The position numbers and the translations under genes were made by a program. This document shows, piece after piece, positions 1 through 7,946 of a stretch of DNA of 64,000 bases (positions are counted from its first letter, which is position 1; every line of letters begins with the position of its first letter). Below the pieces are notes generated by a model. That model searched no databases. It saw only the letters and a list, made by a program, of their open reading frames with translations, and was not told the origin of the DNA. The DNA lies in assembly GCF_000263195.1 (NCBI RefSeq), contig NC_018748.1, positions 868,001 through 932,000 on the forward strand, in the 5' to 3' direction. The stretch is from Emticicia oligotrophica DSM 17448 (GTDB lineage Bacteria > Bacteroidota > Bacteroidia > Cytophagales > Spirosomataceae).

Positions 1-2
1 AC

Positions 3-590
3 TCGTGGGGAGCATTTGGTTTGGCCAATCCTCAACATGCTTTGGGTTCTGCTATTCACTATTTTTCAACCGCGGCTGATAAATACACCAAGTCTGGAGC
101 TCGTACAAGTTATAATGTTGGGCGTATTGGTGGAGGTACTTCGGTCAATTCTATCGCGTTTGAATCTTGGATGGAAATAGACATGCGTTCAGAATTTCCT
201 GATAACCTCAATCAAGTTGATGCTATTTTGAAAGCTTCTGTAAAAAGAGCATTAGACGAGCACAACGCTATGAAGCGAATGGGACCTCCTCTAACGGTTG
301 ATGTTGTCAAAATCGGCGACCGCCCATCGGGAGAGTTACCAGAAACCCTGCCTTTGATACAAAAAAGCATGGCAGTTTCATCGTTTTTTGGTGAAACACC
401 GCAAATCACAAGAGGTTCTACCAATTCAAATATCCCTATTTCAAAAGGTATTCCAGCCGTTACAATTGGTAGAGGTGGCAAAAGTGGCAACGCTCATGCA
501 CTCAATGAATGGTGGTACGATTTTGAAGGATACAAAGCTATTCAAGCTGCTTTATTAACTTTGGTTGCTGAGGCGGGTATGGCCAAATAA
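3..590 (+). CDS. M20-family metallopeptidase, C-terminal part (5' end outside window)
   Basis: The reading frame is open from the first in-frame codon at base 3 and has no credible start, so the gene begins upstream of the window. About 195 residues are visible. They include the M20 dimerisation (lid) domain, with a GGTSVNSIAFE stretch and an acidic-residue-rich helix, and then the end of the catalytic domain with GIPAVTIGRGGKSGNAHALN, which holds the last metal-binding histidine of this family. M20 enzymes are zinc hydrolases of peptides or N-acyl amino acids. The substrate cannot be read from this fragment. An imperfect stem-loop follows the stop codon. Confidence 0.8.
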   Translation, partial: SWGAFGLANPQHALGSAIHYFSTAADKYTKSGARTSYNVGRIGGGTSVNSIAFESWMEIDMRSEFPDNLNQVDAILKASVKRALDEHNAMKRMGPPLTVDVVKIGDRPSGELPETLPLIQKSMAVSSFFGETPQITRGSTNSNIPISKGIPAVTIGRGGKSGNAHALNEWWYDFEGYKAIQAALLTLVAEAGMAK

Positions 591-606
591 GAATCATTAA
601 AACATA

Positions 607-650
607 TAATCCATTCGTTGGAAGCATTAAAAGTTTCAACGAGTGGATTA
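607..650 (+). terminator. Stem-loop downstream of the M20 peptidase gene
   Basis: A 17-nt arm at 607-623 pairs with 634-650 with two imperfect positions around a 10-nt loop. There is no strong T-run after it, so it may be a weak terminator or an mRNA-stabilising hairpin. Confidence 0.45.
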
Positions 651-754
651 CTTATCTTCCTTAGACTGTATTTATATTGGGGCTTCATCTCTACTTTTGA
701 AACATCAAAATTCTCATCTCTCCTTAATAAAATTTGTAAAAAAATAAACAATGC

Positions 755-800
755 TTGCGAAACCGAATAGTTGCACATATATTTGCAACCATTCGGTTTC
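755..800 (+). promoter_or_regulatory. Promoter with embedded ArsR-type double operator
   Basis: Bases 759-775 and 784-800 form a 17-bp inverted repeat with one mismatch, separated by 8 bp. Each arm itself holds a near-palindrome of the form AACCGAATGGTT, so the region offers two dimer sites. A Bacteroidota -7 box, TATATTTG, lies at 778-785 between and overlapping the arms. A TTG about 20 bp upstream (755-757) may be the -33 element. Binding here would block RNA polymerase. The ArsR start codon is 37 bp downstream of the box, which suggests autorepression of the operon. Confidence 0.7.
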
Positions 801-821
801 TTAAATTAAAAATCATAATAA

Positions 822-1148
822 ATGAGGCGAGATATTTTTCAAGCAATTGCCGACCCAACCAGACGAGGGATTATTGCCCTCATTGCCTTACAATCAATGA
901 CCCCAAATTCTATTGCCGAAAATTTCAATATTACCCGTCAAGCGGTATCGAAGCATTTACGTATTCTTACAGAATGTGAACTTGTAAAACAAGAGCACCA
1001 AGGAAGAGAAATTTATTATTCGCTTGAGATTGAAAAAATGAAAGAAATTGATATCTGGCTTGAACAATACCGCAAGATTTGGGAAACTCGTTTCAACCAA
1101 CTTGACAATTTATTGAACACTTTAAAAAACACAAAAAATGAAAAATGA
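822..1148 (+). CDS. ArsR-family winged-helix transcriptional repressor
   Basis: 108 aa, normal for the family. It opens with the typical [16 protein letters not shown] helix, and the recognition helix [13 protein letters not shown] lies near residues 38-50, followed by the beta wing ([11 protein letters not shown]). No metal-binding cysteine pair is seen, which fits the metal-independent ArsR subgroup that is encoded next to SRPBCC proteins. Its 3' end overlaps the next gene by 11 bp, so the two are translationally coupled. The double palindrome upstream probably serves as its own operator. Confidence 0.9.
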   Translation: MRRDIFQAIADPTRRGIIALIALQSMTPNSIAENFNITRQAVSKHLRILTECELVKQEHQGREIYYSLEIEKMKEIDIWLEQYRKIWETRFNQLDNLLNTLKNTKNEK

Positions 1149-1635
1149 CCTATTCTTTGACTTCATCGTAGATAAAACGGCTAAAAAAGTATTCATCACA
1201 AGAGAGTTTGATGCCGAGTTAGCGTTGGTTTGGGATGCTTTTACAAAAAAAGAACTACTTGACCAGTGGGTAGCTCCTGCCCCAATGAAATCAATGACAA
1301 AATACATGAATTTTGAGGTTGGTGGAAAACGATTTTATGCCATGGTAAGTCCTGAAGGGCAAGCTCGTTGGGCAATTCAAGAATATACTTCGATTACGCC
1401 AAAGACCAATTTCAAAATGTATAATACCTTTGCCGACGAAAATGAAAATCCCGAACTTCCAGGTTCAGAATGGGACTATAATTTCAGCGAAGAAAACGGC
1501 ATTACCAAAGTACATATTGAGGTGTATAATGAATCTTTCGAACGCATGGAAAACTTACTGGAGGGCTTCAAAATTGGTTTTACTTTATCACTTACCAACT
1601 TAGAGCGTCTATTGGAGGCTCAATCTCAACAATGA
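1138..1635 (+). CDS. SRPBCC / AHSA1-domain protein
   Basis: 165 aa. Start of the hydrophobic-pocket fold is visible as [20 protein letters not shown], then LLDQWVAP, which is characteristic of the AHSA1 (Hsp90 ATPase activator-like) branch of START/SRPBCC proteins. The C-terminal helix ([17 protein letters not shown]) closes the pocket. Such proteins paired with ArsR repressors are common and probably bind a small hydrophobic ligand; the ligand is unknown. The gene overlaps the repressor gene upstream and shares an ATGA overlap with the next ORF. Confidence 0.9.
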   Translation: MKNDLFFDFIVDKTAKKVFITREFDAELALVWDAFTKKELLDQWVAPAPMKSMTKYMNFEVGGKRFYAMVSPEGQARWAIQEYTSITPKTNFKMYNTFADENENPELPGSEWDYNFSEENGITKVHIEVYNESFERMENLLEGFKIGFTLSLTNLERLLEAQSQQ

Positions 1636-1844
1636 TTTTTGTTTTCAAAACTTCTGTAAAAACAAAAAAGCAAATAAAAGCCATCAAACCTTCTCTCAAC
1701 CAATTATTATTACCCAATGCCAAATGGAACTTTGACCTAGAAGACCATGATAAAATATTACGAATTGAGGCTGAGGAAGATATAGTTTTGAGGGTTCGGC
1801 ATTTGCTAAGTATTCATAATTTTCACTGCGAAGAATTAGATTGA
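1632..1844 (+). CDS. Small conserved protein of the ArsR/SRPBCC operon
   Basis: 70 aa, no recognised domain. The start codon overlaps the SRPBCC stop in an ATGA arrangement, so it is very likely translated as part of the same operon. The sequence is mixed basic and acidic with a beta-alpha pattern and no membrane segment or signal peptide, which suggests a small cytoplasmic protein. Function unknown. Confidence 0.7.
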   Translation: MIFVFKTSVKTKKQIKAIKPSLNQLLLPNAKWNFDLEDHDKILRIEAEEDIVLRVRHLLSIHNFHCEELD

Positions 1845-1846
1845 AA

Positions 1847-2269
1847 ATGAATATCCAGGCACAAATCCAAGCGTATATAGAAAGTTTACCTACTTCCAAA
1901 CAAGCTGATATACAAGCCTTACACCAAAGGCTAATTCAGATTTTTCCCAACTGTAAAATATGGTTCTTTGATGGAAAAAACGAAACAGGTAAAGTAGTTA
2001 GTAACCCCACCATTGGATATGGAACACTTGAAATGAAATATGCCAATGGTAAAACAAAAGAATGGTTTAGGATTGGAATCAGTACAAACCAATCAGGTAT
2101 TTCAGTGTATCTGCTTGGCATTGAGGATAAAAAATATTTAGACCAAACTTATGGCCAAAAACTAGGCAAAGCAAGTACAAGTGGATATTGTATCAAGTTT
2201 AAAAAGCTGCAAGAAATCAATATCGAAGTGCTTGAAGAGGCTATAAAAGATGCTTATTCCCGGATTTAA
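1847..2269 (+). CDS. DUF1801-family protein
   Basis: 140 aa from the ATG at 1847, which is chosen over a TTG six bases earlier that overlaps the preceding stop. It shows the family pattern: an N-terminal helix (YIESLP), a WFFDGKN strand, GYGTLEMKYANGKT, and GYCIKF near the C-terminus. DUF1801 proteins are small cytoplasmic iron-chaperone-like folds without a settled role. It ends the arsR operon. A second DUF1801 gene lies at 11801. Confidence 0.8.
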   Translation: MNIQAQIQAYIESLPTSKQADIQALHQRLIQIFPNCKIWFFDGKNETGKVVSNPTIGYGTLEMKYANGKTKEWFRIGISTNQSGISVYLLGIEDKKYLDQTYGQKLGKASTSGYCIKFKKLQEINIEVLEEAIKDAYSRI

Positions 2270-2333
2270 TTCTCGACTTCAAATCACACAAAAAAGTATT
2301 AGATTCTTTCCAAAAATAAAGTAAAATAATTAC

Positions 2334-2341
2334 TAATTTTG
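2334..2341 (+). promoter_or_regulatory. -7 box of the metallo-beta-lactamase gene
   Basis: TAATTTTG matches the Bacteroidota TAnnTTTG element and lies 28 bp before the ATG at 2369. It overlaps an alternative TTG start at 2339, which therefore cannot be the real start if this promoter is used. No clear -33 element was found. Confidence 0.4.
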
Positions 2342-2368
2342 AGTAAAATCATACACATAAAAAACAAA

Positions 2369-3124
2369 ATGAAAAAGCTAATTTACGTGCTATTAACTAC
2401 CCTCATTACTTCTTCAATTTTTACTTGTATTGCTCAAAAAAACAAAACATTTAAAACAAAAGAAGTGCACAAAACTGATGCCTTGGTAATCAATCAGATT
2501 GCAGCAAATGCCTTTCAACACATTTCGTTTAAACAAACCAACGATTTTGGCTACGTACCTTGCAATGGCCTTGTAATAAGAAATAACAATGAAGCATTTG
2601 TGTTTGATACACCAACCAATGATAAGAGTTCTGAAGAATTGATTAAGTGGATTACCGAAACATTACATTGCAAAATCAAGGGTGTTATTCCGACCCATTT
2701 TCATGATGATTGTTTAGGAGGTCTGAAAGCATTTCATGACCATCAAATTCCTTCTTACGCTAATCAGAAAACCATCGAATTCGCTCAAAAAAATAATTAT
2801 ATAGTACCTAAAAATGGTTTTAGTGAAAACCTGACCATTAAAGTTGGTAAAACGGTAATTTCTGCCCAATATTTTGGAGAAGGTCACACTCAAGACAACG
2901 TAGTTGGATATTTTCCGAGCGAAAACATCATGTTTGGGGGATGTTTGATAAAAGAAGTAGGTGCCAGCAAAGGTTATCTTGGCGATGCAAATATTGCGGA
3001 ATGGTCTAATACCGTTGAAAAAGTAAGAAAAAACTACCCGAATGTAAAGGTAGTTGTACCGGGCCACGGTGAACCGGGCAACCAAAAATTACTTGACTAT
3101 ACAATCAAATTATTTAGGAAATAA
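2369..3124 (+). CDS. Subclass B1 metallo-beta-lactamase
   Basis: 251 aa with an N-terminal signal peptide (MKKLIYVLLTTLITSS). All zinc ligands of subclass B1 are present: the HxHxD site in THFHDDCLGG, the histidine in GEGHTQDN, the cysteine in FGGCLIK and the last histidine in PGHGEPG. The lysine after the cysteine, which binds the beta-lactam carboxylate in B1 enzymes, is also there. The product is expected in the periplasm, where it would hydrolyse penicillins, cephalosporins or carbapenems. Chromosomal B1 enzymes are frequent in environmental Bacteroidota. It is transcribed alone. Confidence 0.93.
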   Translation: MKKLIYVLLTTLITSSIFTCIAQKNKTFKTKEVHKTDALVINQIAANAFQHISFKQTNDFGYVPCNGLVIRNNNEAFVFDTPTNDKSSEELIKWITETLHCKIKGVIPTHFHDDCLGGLKAFHDHQIPSYANQKTIEFAQKNNYIVPKNGFSENLTIKVGKTVISAQYFGEGHTQDNVVGYFPSENIMFGGCLIKEVGASKGYLGDANIAEWSNTVEKVRKNYPNVKVVVPGHGEPGNQKLLDYTIKLFRK

Positions 3125-3170
3125 ACTTCTAAATATCAAGGTTTCTAACTAATAAAATGAAGGTCTTTCA

Positions 3171-4052
3171 TTAAACCTCCAACTTATACCCTTTTCCATG
3201 AATATTTGTAATTTTCACGTTAGGATCTTGACTTAATTTTTTTCGAAGTTTAGAAATAAACATATCCAAACTTCGTCCAACAATTACCCCCTCATCTTCC
3301 CAAACCTCTTTTTGAAGTCGATTACGGTCGATAATTTGATTAAGGTTATAAGCAAAAATGCTAAGTACTTTAGCTTCTTTGATAGTAAGAGAAATTTTTT
3401 CTTCCTCATAAATCAATAATAATTCATCGGGGAAGAACTCATATTTCCCAACCAAAATAGCTGTATTGGAGGCATCGTTTTCATTATTTTGAGGTTCTGT
3501 TGAAACAGAACTCTTCGTGTTTTTCATTCTCTGCCACCCAAAAAAAACTAAGCTTATACTCAAAAAGCTGAGACCTAACAGATAAAAATTTTTGCTCAAC
3601 CAATTGGCCTCTTCAAATTTGATATTGATACAATATCGCATATTCGGCTGTTGGCGTCCTAAGCAAGGTACAATATTCTTTTTCTCAATTCCTAAAATGG
3701 CATATCCAAAAATTACTTTCGAAGTATTACATTCGATTACATTTACGATATAATTATCAGGTAAATGATTACTCGAAATCACTTTATCAATAATACGTAC
3801 GAGTGAATCGGGTTTGAATGAAAAACTACTTTCAAAGGGAATCTCAAATTCATTTTCAGCCAAGCGATTGACAGGTAAGATTCTTGAAGAAGTATCACCC
3901 GTATATCGTAGGACACGATGGGCAATTTCTCGCATAATAATTACTTCCTTTGCAGCGTCAAAATCACTATTGTCAGATTTTTCTGCAACAAACGAAACAA
4001 TCGTAAAAAGCAAGCAGCTTACGATGAAAAAAGGGAGAATCTTAAATTTCAT
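3171..4052 (-). CDS. Membrane-anchored transcriptional regulator with C-terminal winged helix
   Basis: 293 aa from the ATG at 4052; longer in-frame starts upstream would place charged residues before the membrane segment. There is a first membrane helix at about residues 3-22 (ILPFFIVSCLLFTIVSFVA), a periplasmic domain of about 130 residues with cysteines, a second helix near 160-180, and an OmpR/PhoB-type winged helix at the C-terminus (LTIKEAKVLSIF, VGRSLDMFISKLRKKL, INNIHGKGYKLEV-like end). There is no receiver domain. The arrangement is the mirror image of ToxR/CadC, which carry the DNA-binding domain at the N-terminus. It is divergent from the propeller locus, its probable target. Confidence 0.85.
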   Translation of the reverse strand: MKFKILPFFIVSCLLFTIVSFVAEKSDNSDFDAAKEVIIMREIAHRVLRYTGDTSSRILPVNRLAENEFEIPFESSFSFKPDSLVRIIDKVISSNHLPDNYIVNVIECNTSKVIFGYAILGIEKKNIVPCLGRQQPNMRYCINIKFEEANWLSKNFYLLGLSFLSISLVFFGWQRMKNTKSSVSTEPQNNENDASNTAILVGKYEFFPDELLLIYEEEKISLTIKEAKVLSIFAYNLNQIIDRNRLQKEVWEDEGVIVGRSLDMFISKLRKKLSQDPNVKITNIHGKGYKLEV

Positions 4053-4256
4053 AGACAAAAATAAGCATTCTAAAGTAGAAAAAATTGTTTTTACAATCAT
4101 TTTACAAGTCATTTACAGTCTATTTACAAGGCTTTTACCAATTTTATACTTTCAAGCCTGTAGATTTGTTGAAAATTCTGAGGCTTAGTTAAACGTAATT
4201 TTAAAGGAAATAGCTTGTCTGATAATTTTAAAAAAATCATCCGATATTATCACGCA

Positions 4257-4282
4257 TACAGCCAAGGCATGCCTTGGCTGTA
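4257..4282. promoter_or_regulatory. Perfect 26-bp palindrome between divergent genes
   Basis: The sequence reads identically on both strands over 26 bp, with the core GCCAAGGCATGCCTTGGC. It lies 41 bp before the ATG at 4323 and about 205 bp from the start of the divergent regulator. It could be an operator for that regulator, or an RNA hairpin in the leader of the gene at 4323. It is much more GC-rich than its surroundings. Confidence 0.6.
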
Positions 4283-4322
4283 CAACGCAATAGCATTATT
4301 ATTGATTAAACATGCAAAAAAT

Positions 4323-4889
4323 ATGAAAAAACTCATTTATGTACTGGTATTACCCTTAGTTGTATTAGGCGGACTGGTATTTGCCAATCGTGAAATTAAA
4401 AAAGAAACGCCTAAAATCTCTTCTCCCAAAAAACTCACAGTTGCTGAAATGAAAGCTGCAAGGAAACAATGGGAGGCCTCGCCTGATGGTGTTATGTACA
4501 AAAAATGGGAAGAATCTCCTGCAGGTAAAAAAGTGTATGCTAGTGCGGCTAAAGTAAGGAGATTTACTAAGGAATCTACCAATATGGAGGGAGTTATAAC
4601 TTCACTTTCTCTTCCAGCTGGCTCAAGATTAGGTTTCGGAGTAATGGTAAAGATTAATGGTGAAGATTATATTCTTGCCTTCGGACAAGCAAACGCTGGC
4701 AAAAGTATTTGGGATTTTAACGACGAATTTGAGCAATTACGTAGTTTGAAAATTAACGATAAAGTAACCATAAAAAGCCATGTCGTATCGTACGCACCCA
4801 AGTATGCATTTCCGATTTTAGCAGGCGACTATGTTGAACGAGATAGTAAAATAATCTATAAACGTGCTCCTCGCCAAGGCGGTTGTTAA
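4323..4889 (+). CDS. Anchored exported protein, unknown function
   Basis: 188 aa from the ATG at 4323. The frame is open for 36 more codons, but these run through the palindrome and do not look like protein. It begins with one hydrophobic helix (LIYVLVLPLVVLGGLVFA), then a charged linker with two similar motifs, KQWEASPDGVMY and KKWEESPAGKKVY, and then a beta-rich domain ending in GGC. From memory, similar segments form the C-terminal tail of some Bacteroidota M56/BlaR1-type sensor proteases, so it may be a free-standing version of that module; this is inference. It is followed after 11 bp by the propeller lipoprotein gene. Confidence 0.65.
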   Translation: MKKLIYVLVLPLVVLGGLVFANREIKKETPKISSPKKLTVAEMKAARKQWEASPDGVMYKKWEESPAGKKVYASAAKVRRFTKESTNMEGVITSLSLPAGSRLGFGVMVKINGEDYILAFGQANAGKSIWDFNDEFEQLRSLKINDKVTIKSHVVSYAPKYAFPILAGDYVERDSKIIYKRAPRQGGC

Positions 4890-4900
4890 GCAAATAAATC

Positions 4901-5983
4901 ATGAAATACGCACAAATTTATATGTTACTTTTGCTGGTTGCTTGTTGTACTTCTTGCAACGGACAAGTAAAATCAAATGTCTCCAAACCTATTCCTAAAG
5001 TTATAAGAAGCTTTAAGACAGTTCCTTTAACACATGACCTTGATACCACCTTGGTTAGCCAATATATCAGAAGTATTTTTCAAGATTCAAAAGGGAATAT
5101 GTGGTTTGGAACAATTAGCGAGGGTGTAGTAAAGTATGATAAAGAAACCTTGACTTATTTCTCTAATCCAGAGGATTTTTATAACCAAACCGTGTATGCC
5201 ATAAATGAAGATAAAGATGGAAATATGTGGTTTGGTACTGACCAAGGGGTTTACAGATACGACGGTAAAATTTTTAAAAACTATAACCCAAAAGATGGAC
5301 TAAATCATGTGGATATAACCAGAAAAGGGATTTTGGTCGATAAATCTGGCAATATTTGGGTGGGAACGCATGGAGGTGTTTACCGATATGACCCGATGGC
5401 AGATAGCGAAGGACGAAAAAGTTTTTCATTGTTCAAAGAATTGGGCTCGCTAAATATTGCGGGTATTATGGAAGACAAAAGTGGAAACATTTGGTTTGCC
5501 ACTTCCGAAAATGGAGTATTTCGTTATGATGGAAAAATAATAACTAATATTGCCGAAAAAGTTGCATTGGGCGAAAACTATGCAGGCGGTATTGCACAAG
5601 ATAAAATGGGCAATATGTGGTTTACGATGAAAAATGGTATCTGTAAATATGACCCCTCGGCTTCACTCAGGGCAGGTGGTAAAACGCTAACAGAATATAC
5701 CACCAAAGACGGCTTGGGAGGAACAGAATTTTGGGGAATATACATTGAAGAATCAGGTATTATTTGGGTAACGGCTCGGGGAAGTACAACAAGGTTTGAC
5801 CCTTCAATTCCTTTACCTAACCCAAAAGCATTTAAGGTGTTTACACCCGCCGATGGCCTTAATTGCTGTGTACAAAGTATGTTTCAAGATAAAGATGGAA
5901 ATATGTGGTGGGGAACAGGTCAAGGTCTTTATCGATTCGAAGGCACTCGCTTTTATCAAGTAAAAAAAACTGGTCCGTGGTAA
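4901..5983 (+). CDS. Beta-propeller (Reg_prop) lipoprotein
   Basis: 360 aa. A lipoprotein signal ends at the lipobox around residues 14-19 (CCTSCNGQ). The mature part is a series of two-component-regulator propeller repeats of about 40-45 residues, each with the core NxWFGTxxGVxRYDG (for example GNMWFGTDQGVYRYDGK and GNIWVGTHGGVYRYD). In hybrid two-component systems such repeats form the periplasmic sugar sensor. Here there is no membrane helix, kinase or DNA-binding part, so the protein is only the sensor-like propeller. An odd loop encoded by REP-like DNA interrupts one repeat (see 5654). Confidence 0.85.
   Translation: MKYAQIYMLLLLVACCTSCNGQVKSNVSKPIPKVIRSFKTVPLTHDLDTTLVSQYIRSIFQDSKGNMWFGTISEGVVKYDKETLTYFSNPEDFYNQTVYAINEDKDGNMWFGTDQGVYRYDGKIFKNYNPKDGLNHVDITRKGILVDKSGNIWVGTHGGVYRYDPMADSEGRKSFSLFKELGSLNIAGIMEDKSGNIWFATSENGVFRYDGKIITNIAEKVALGENYAGGIAQDKMGNMWFTMKNGICKYDPSASLRAGGKTLTEYTTKDGLGGTEFWGIYIEESGIIWVTARGSTTRFDPSIPLPNPKAFKVFTPADGLNCCVQSMFQDKDGNMWWGTGQGLYRFEGTRFYQVKKTGPW
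5654..5680. repeat. REP-like short insertion inside the propeller gene
   Basis: Where neighbouring repeats read KYDGKTL, this one reads KYDPSASLRAGGKTL. The extra DNA begins CCCTCGGCTTCACTCAGGG, which is GC-rich and resembles the CCCT...CTCAGGG mini-repeats scattered through many Bacteroidota genomes. The insertion keeps the reading frame. Two other repeats in the gene also have long loops at the same place (DPMADSEGRKS and DPSIPLPNPKA), so a natural loop is possible. Confidence 0.45.
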
Positions 5984-6022
5984 TAAAATTATTTATACAT
6001 TAAGCATTTTATTGATTAAAAT

Positions 6023-7159
6023 ATGAAAATCTATTCGCTATTATTTGCACTGTTATGGCTTCAAGGCTGCCACAGTAAAGCTCAAAATGAAGTATCTTAT
6101 CCTAAACTTGTTATTCCTGCGGGAACGGGGCAGTATTGTTTTATCAGAAGTATCATGCAAGATAAAGCAGGCAATATTTGGTTCGCTACTTCCGGAGCAG
6201 GTGTCTATCGTTATGATGGGAAAGGATTTGTAAATTTTACTACCAAAGATGGGCTCAATAATAATCTAGTTAATTGTATGCTTGAAGATTCTAGAGGAAA
6301 TATTTGGGTTGGCACTAAAGACGGTGTTTCTAAATTTGATGGTAAACGCTTTAATGACTTCGCCTTACCATGGACTCGAACACCAATTACTAGCCCATTT
6401 TTTCGTCAAACCGTACCGCAAAAAGGATGCATGCCTCAAGCCAATAAAACCGTGTTGAGTATGTTACAAGATAAAATGGGAAATATTTGGTTTGGTACAC
6501 AAGATGAAGGAGTAATTCAGTACAACGGAAAAACATTTACCGAATTCTTAGCAAATGAAGGCCCCTTAGGGAATGATGGGTTTCATCATGTCGCAATCTT
6601 TAATATGTATCAAGAAAAATCGGGGAATATTTGGTTTGGGTCGTATCGTTATGATGGCAAAACTTTCAAGAATTTCCCTTTTATCGAAAATACATCCGAT
6701 TCATCGGACATTGTGGTGAGAAGTTACAAAGATATGCTCGAACAAAAAAGTTTTTTTAGCTCGACCAATAATATTTTGGAAGATAAAAAAGGAAATCTAT
6801 GGTTAAATCATTCATGTCGCTATGGTGTAGCCAAATATGATGGTAAAACAATTACAAATTTTACGGATAAAGATGGTTTATGTGACAATATAGTCAGAGC
6901 AATAGCGGCAGATAAAGAAGGTAATATTTGGATTGGTAGTAAACGTAAAGACGCTCGTGGTATGAAAGAAGGTTGTATAAGTATCTATGATGGTAAAGCA
7001 TTTAGAGCATTTTCGACCGAAAAAATGAGTAATAGCTCGGTTGAAAGTCTTTTTGTTGATAAAGATAATAATATTTGGATTGGAACGCGTGAAGTTGGTC
7101 TCTATCGCTACGATGGCAAAACTTTAACTGCATTTACTGAAAAACAAGTAAATAATTAG
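6023..7159 (+). CDS. Second beta-propeller (Reg_prop) lipoprotein
   Basis: 378 aa with a lipoprotein signal whose cysteine is at about residue 16 (LLWLQGCHSK). It contains about seven propeller repeats with cores such as GNIWFATSGAGVYRYDGK, GNIWVGTKDGVSKFDGK and NNIWIGTREVGLYRYDGK. It is a paralogue of the gene just upstream, 39 bp away on the same strand, and most likely shares its transcript. No kinase or DNA-binding domain is attached. It ends the operon, and a strong terminator follows. Confidence 0.87.
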   Translation: MKIYSLLFALLWLQGCHSKAQNEVSYPKLVIPAGTGQYCFIRSIMQDKAGNIWFATSGAGVYRYDGKGFVNFTTKDGLNNNLVNCMLEDSRGNIWVGTKDGVSKFDGKRFNDFALPWTRTPITSPFFRQTVPQKGCMPQANKTVLSMLQDKMGNIWFGTQDEGVIQYNGKTFTEFLANEGPLGNDGFHHVAIFNMYQEKSGNIWFGSYRYDGKTFKNFPFIENTSDSSDIVVRSYKDMLEQKSFFSSTNNILEDKKGNLWLNHSCRYGVAKYDGKTITNFTDKDGLCDNIVRAIAADKEGNIWIGSKRKDARGMKEGCISIYDGKAFRAFSTEKMSNSSVESLFVDKDNNIWIGTREVGLYRYDGKTLTAFTEKQVNN

Positions 7160-7182
7160 ACTACACTATTTTATGAAAAAGA

Positions 7183-7218
7183 AAGCCCTTATAGTTATGC
7201 TATAAGGGCTTATTATTT
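7183..7218 (+). terminator. Rho-independent terminator of the propeller operon
   Basis: An 11-bp perfect stem (7183-7193 with 7201-7211) encloses a 7-nt loop and is followed by a T-rich tract. Confidence 0.85.
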
Positions 7219-7369
7219 TTGTACAAATCTTTTATCATTGCTCATTGAATTAATTCAAGGACTAAATAAAGTCTTTTTTAATTTAATATTTGGAAAATCA
7301 TTAAGTTTTGAAAAACTTTTGCTAAACTGGAAAGTTAATTTGTAAATCAAAGATATAAACGTTTAAGAT

Positions 7370-7627
7370 ATGAAAAAGACATACGACCAAATGACTTTAG
7401 AAGAGCTACAAAAACAAGAGAAAACGGTAAAAACTGTTCGTAGCATTTTTGTGGTTATAGGTATTTTATTGATAGTTTCAAACATATTCATTATCTCAAA
7501 AGAAGGTTTTAGTATTTCCTCAATTATCCCTTTTAGTTTTCTTCCCTTATACATACTTATTTTTTACTCAAGTAATAAAAATCTAAAATTGATTCAAGAA
7601 GAAATCAATAAAAGAAACAGTTTATAA
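7370..7627 (+). CDS. Small two-helix membrane protein
   Basis: 85 aa. It starts with an amphipathic segment (MTLEELQKQEKTVKTVRS), then has two membrane helices at about residues 25-43 and 50-68, and ends with a charged tail (IQEEINKRN). It is a paralogue of the 80-aa protein at 11455, which has the same MxLEEL start, two helices and IQKEIN tail. Both cytoplasmic ends are charged, which suggests a hairpin in the inner membrane. Function unknown. Confidence 0.7.
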   Translation: MKKTYDQMTLEELQKQEKTVKTVRSIFVVIGILLIVSNIFIISKEGFSISSIIPFSFLPLYILIFYSSNKNLKLIQEEINKRNSL

Positions 7628-7678
7628 CATTTATATCATAGTTCTATTTATACTTACATAGTTTAGTATATTAAACCC

Positions 7679-7894
7679 TTATTCTCCCATCCAGCTTTTT
7701 TGTACTTCGGCTTGCTTTATACTAAGTTTTTCTTGCATACTTAGAATGAATTTCCTTACGCCTGTTTTCACGTCAAGCTCTTCTTTTAAGTCTAAGCCCG
7801 CTACCGATAAATTTTGAGGAAGTTTTATGTCCGCAATTGGCTGATAAAATTGTGGTATTGATTTATAGGTTGAAAAAATAATAGAAGAATTACC
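7679..7894 (-). pseudogene. 3' remnant of an unidentified gene
   Basis: On the minus strand 71 codons are open down to a TAA at 7681-7679, with coding-like composition (for example SIPQFYQPIADIKLP, KSWMGE at the end). No ATG, GTG or TTG start exists in the first two thirds of the frame, and an in-frame stop lies just upstream at 7897-7895. It is therefore the tail of a gene whose front has been lost, probably linked to the repeat element that lies next to it. The parent family was not recognised. Confidence 0.5.
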
Positions 7895-7946
7895 TTATAG
7901 ATTGTAAGGCCTTTCGCATCAAAGTTTAAAAATGTTCCAGAAGAAC

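Noticed and set aside
2339-2368. TTG start adding 10 residues to the metallo-beta-lactamase
   Set aside because: It overlaps the -7 box and would put charged residues before the signal peptide.
4215-4322. 36-residue extension of the anchored protein at 4323
   Set aside because: It runs through the perfect palindrome and contains no signal-like sequence, while the ATG at 4323 begins a normal membrane helix.
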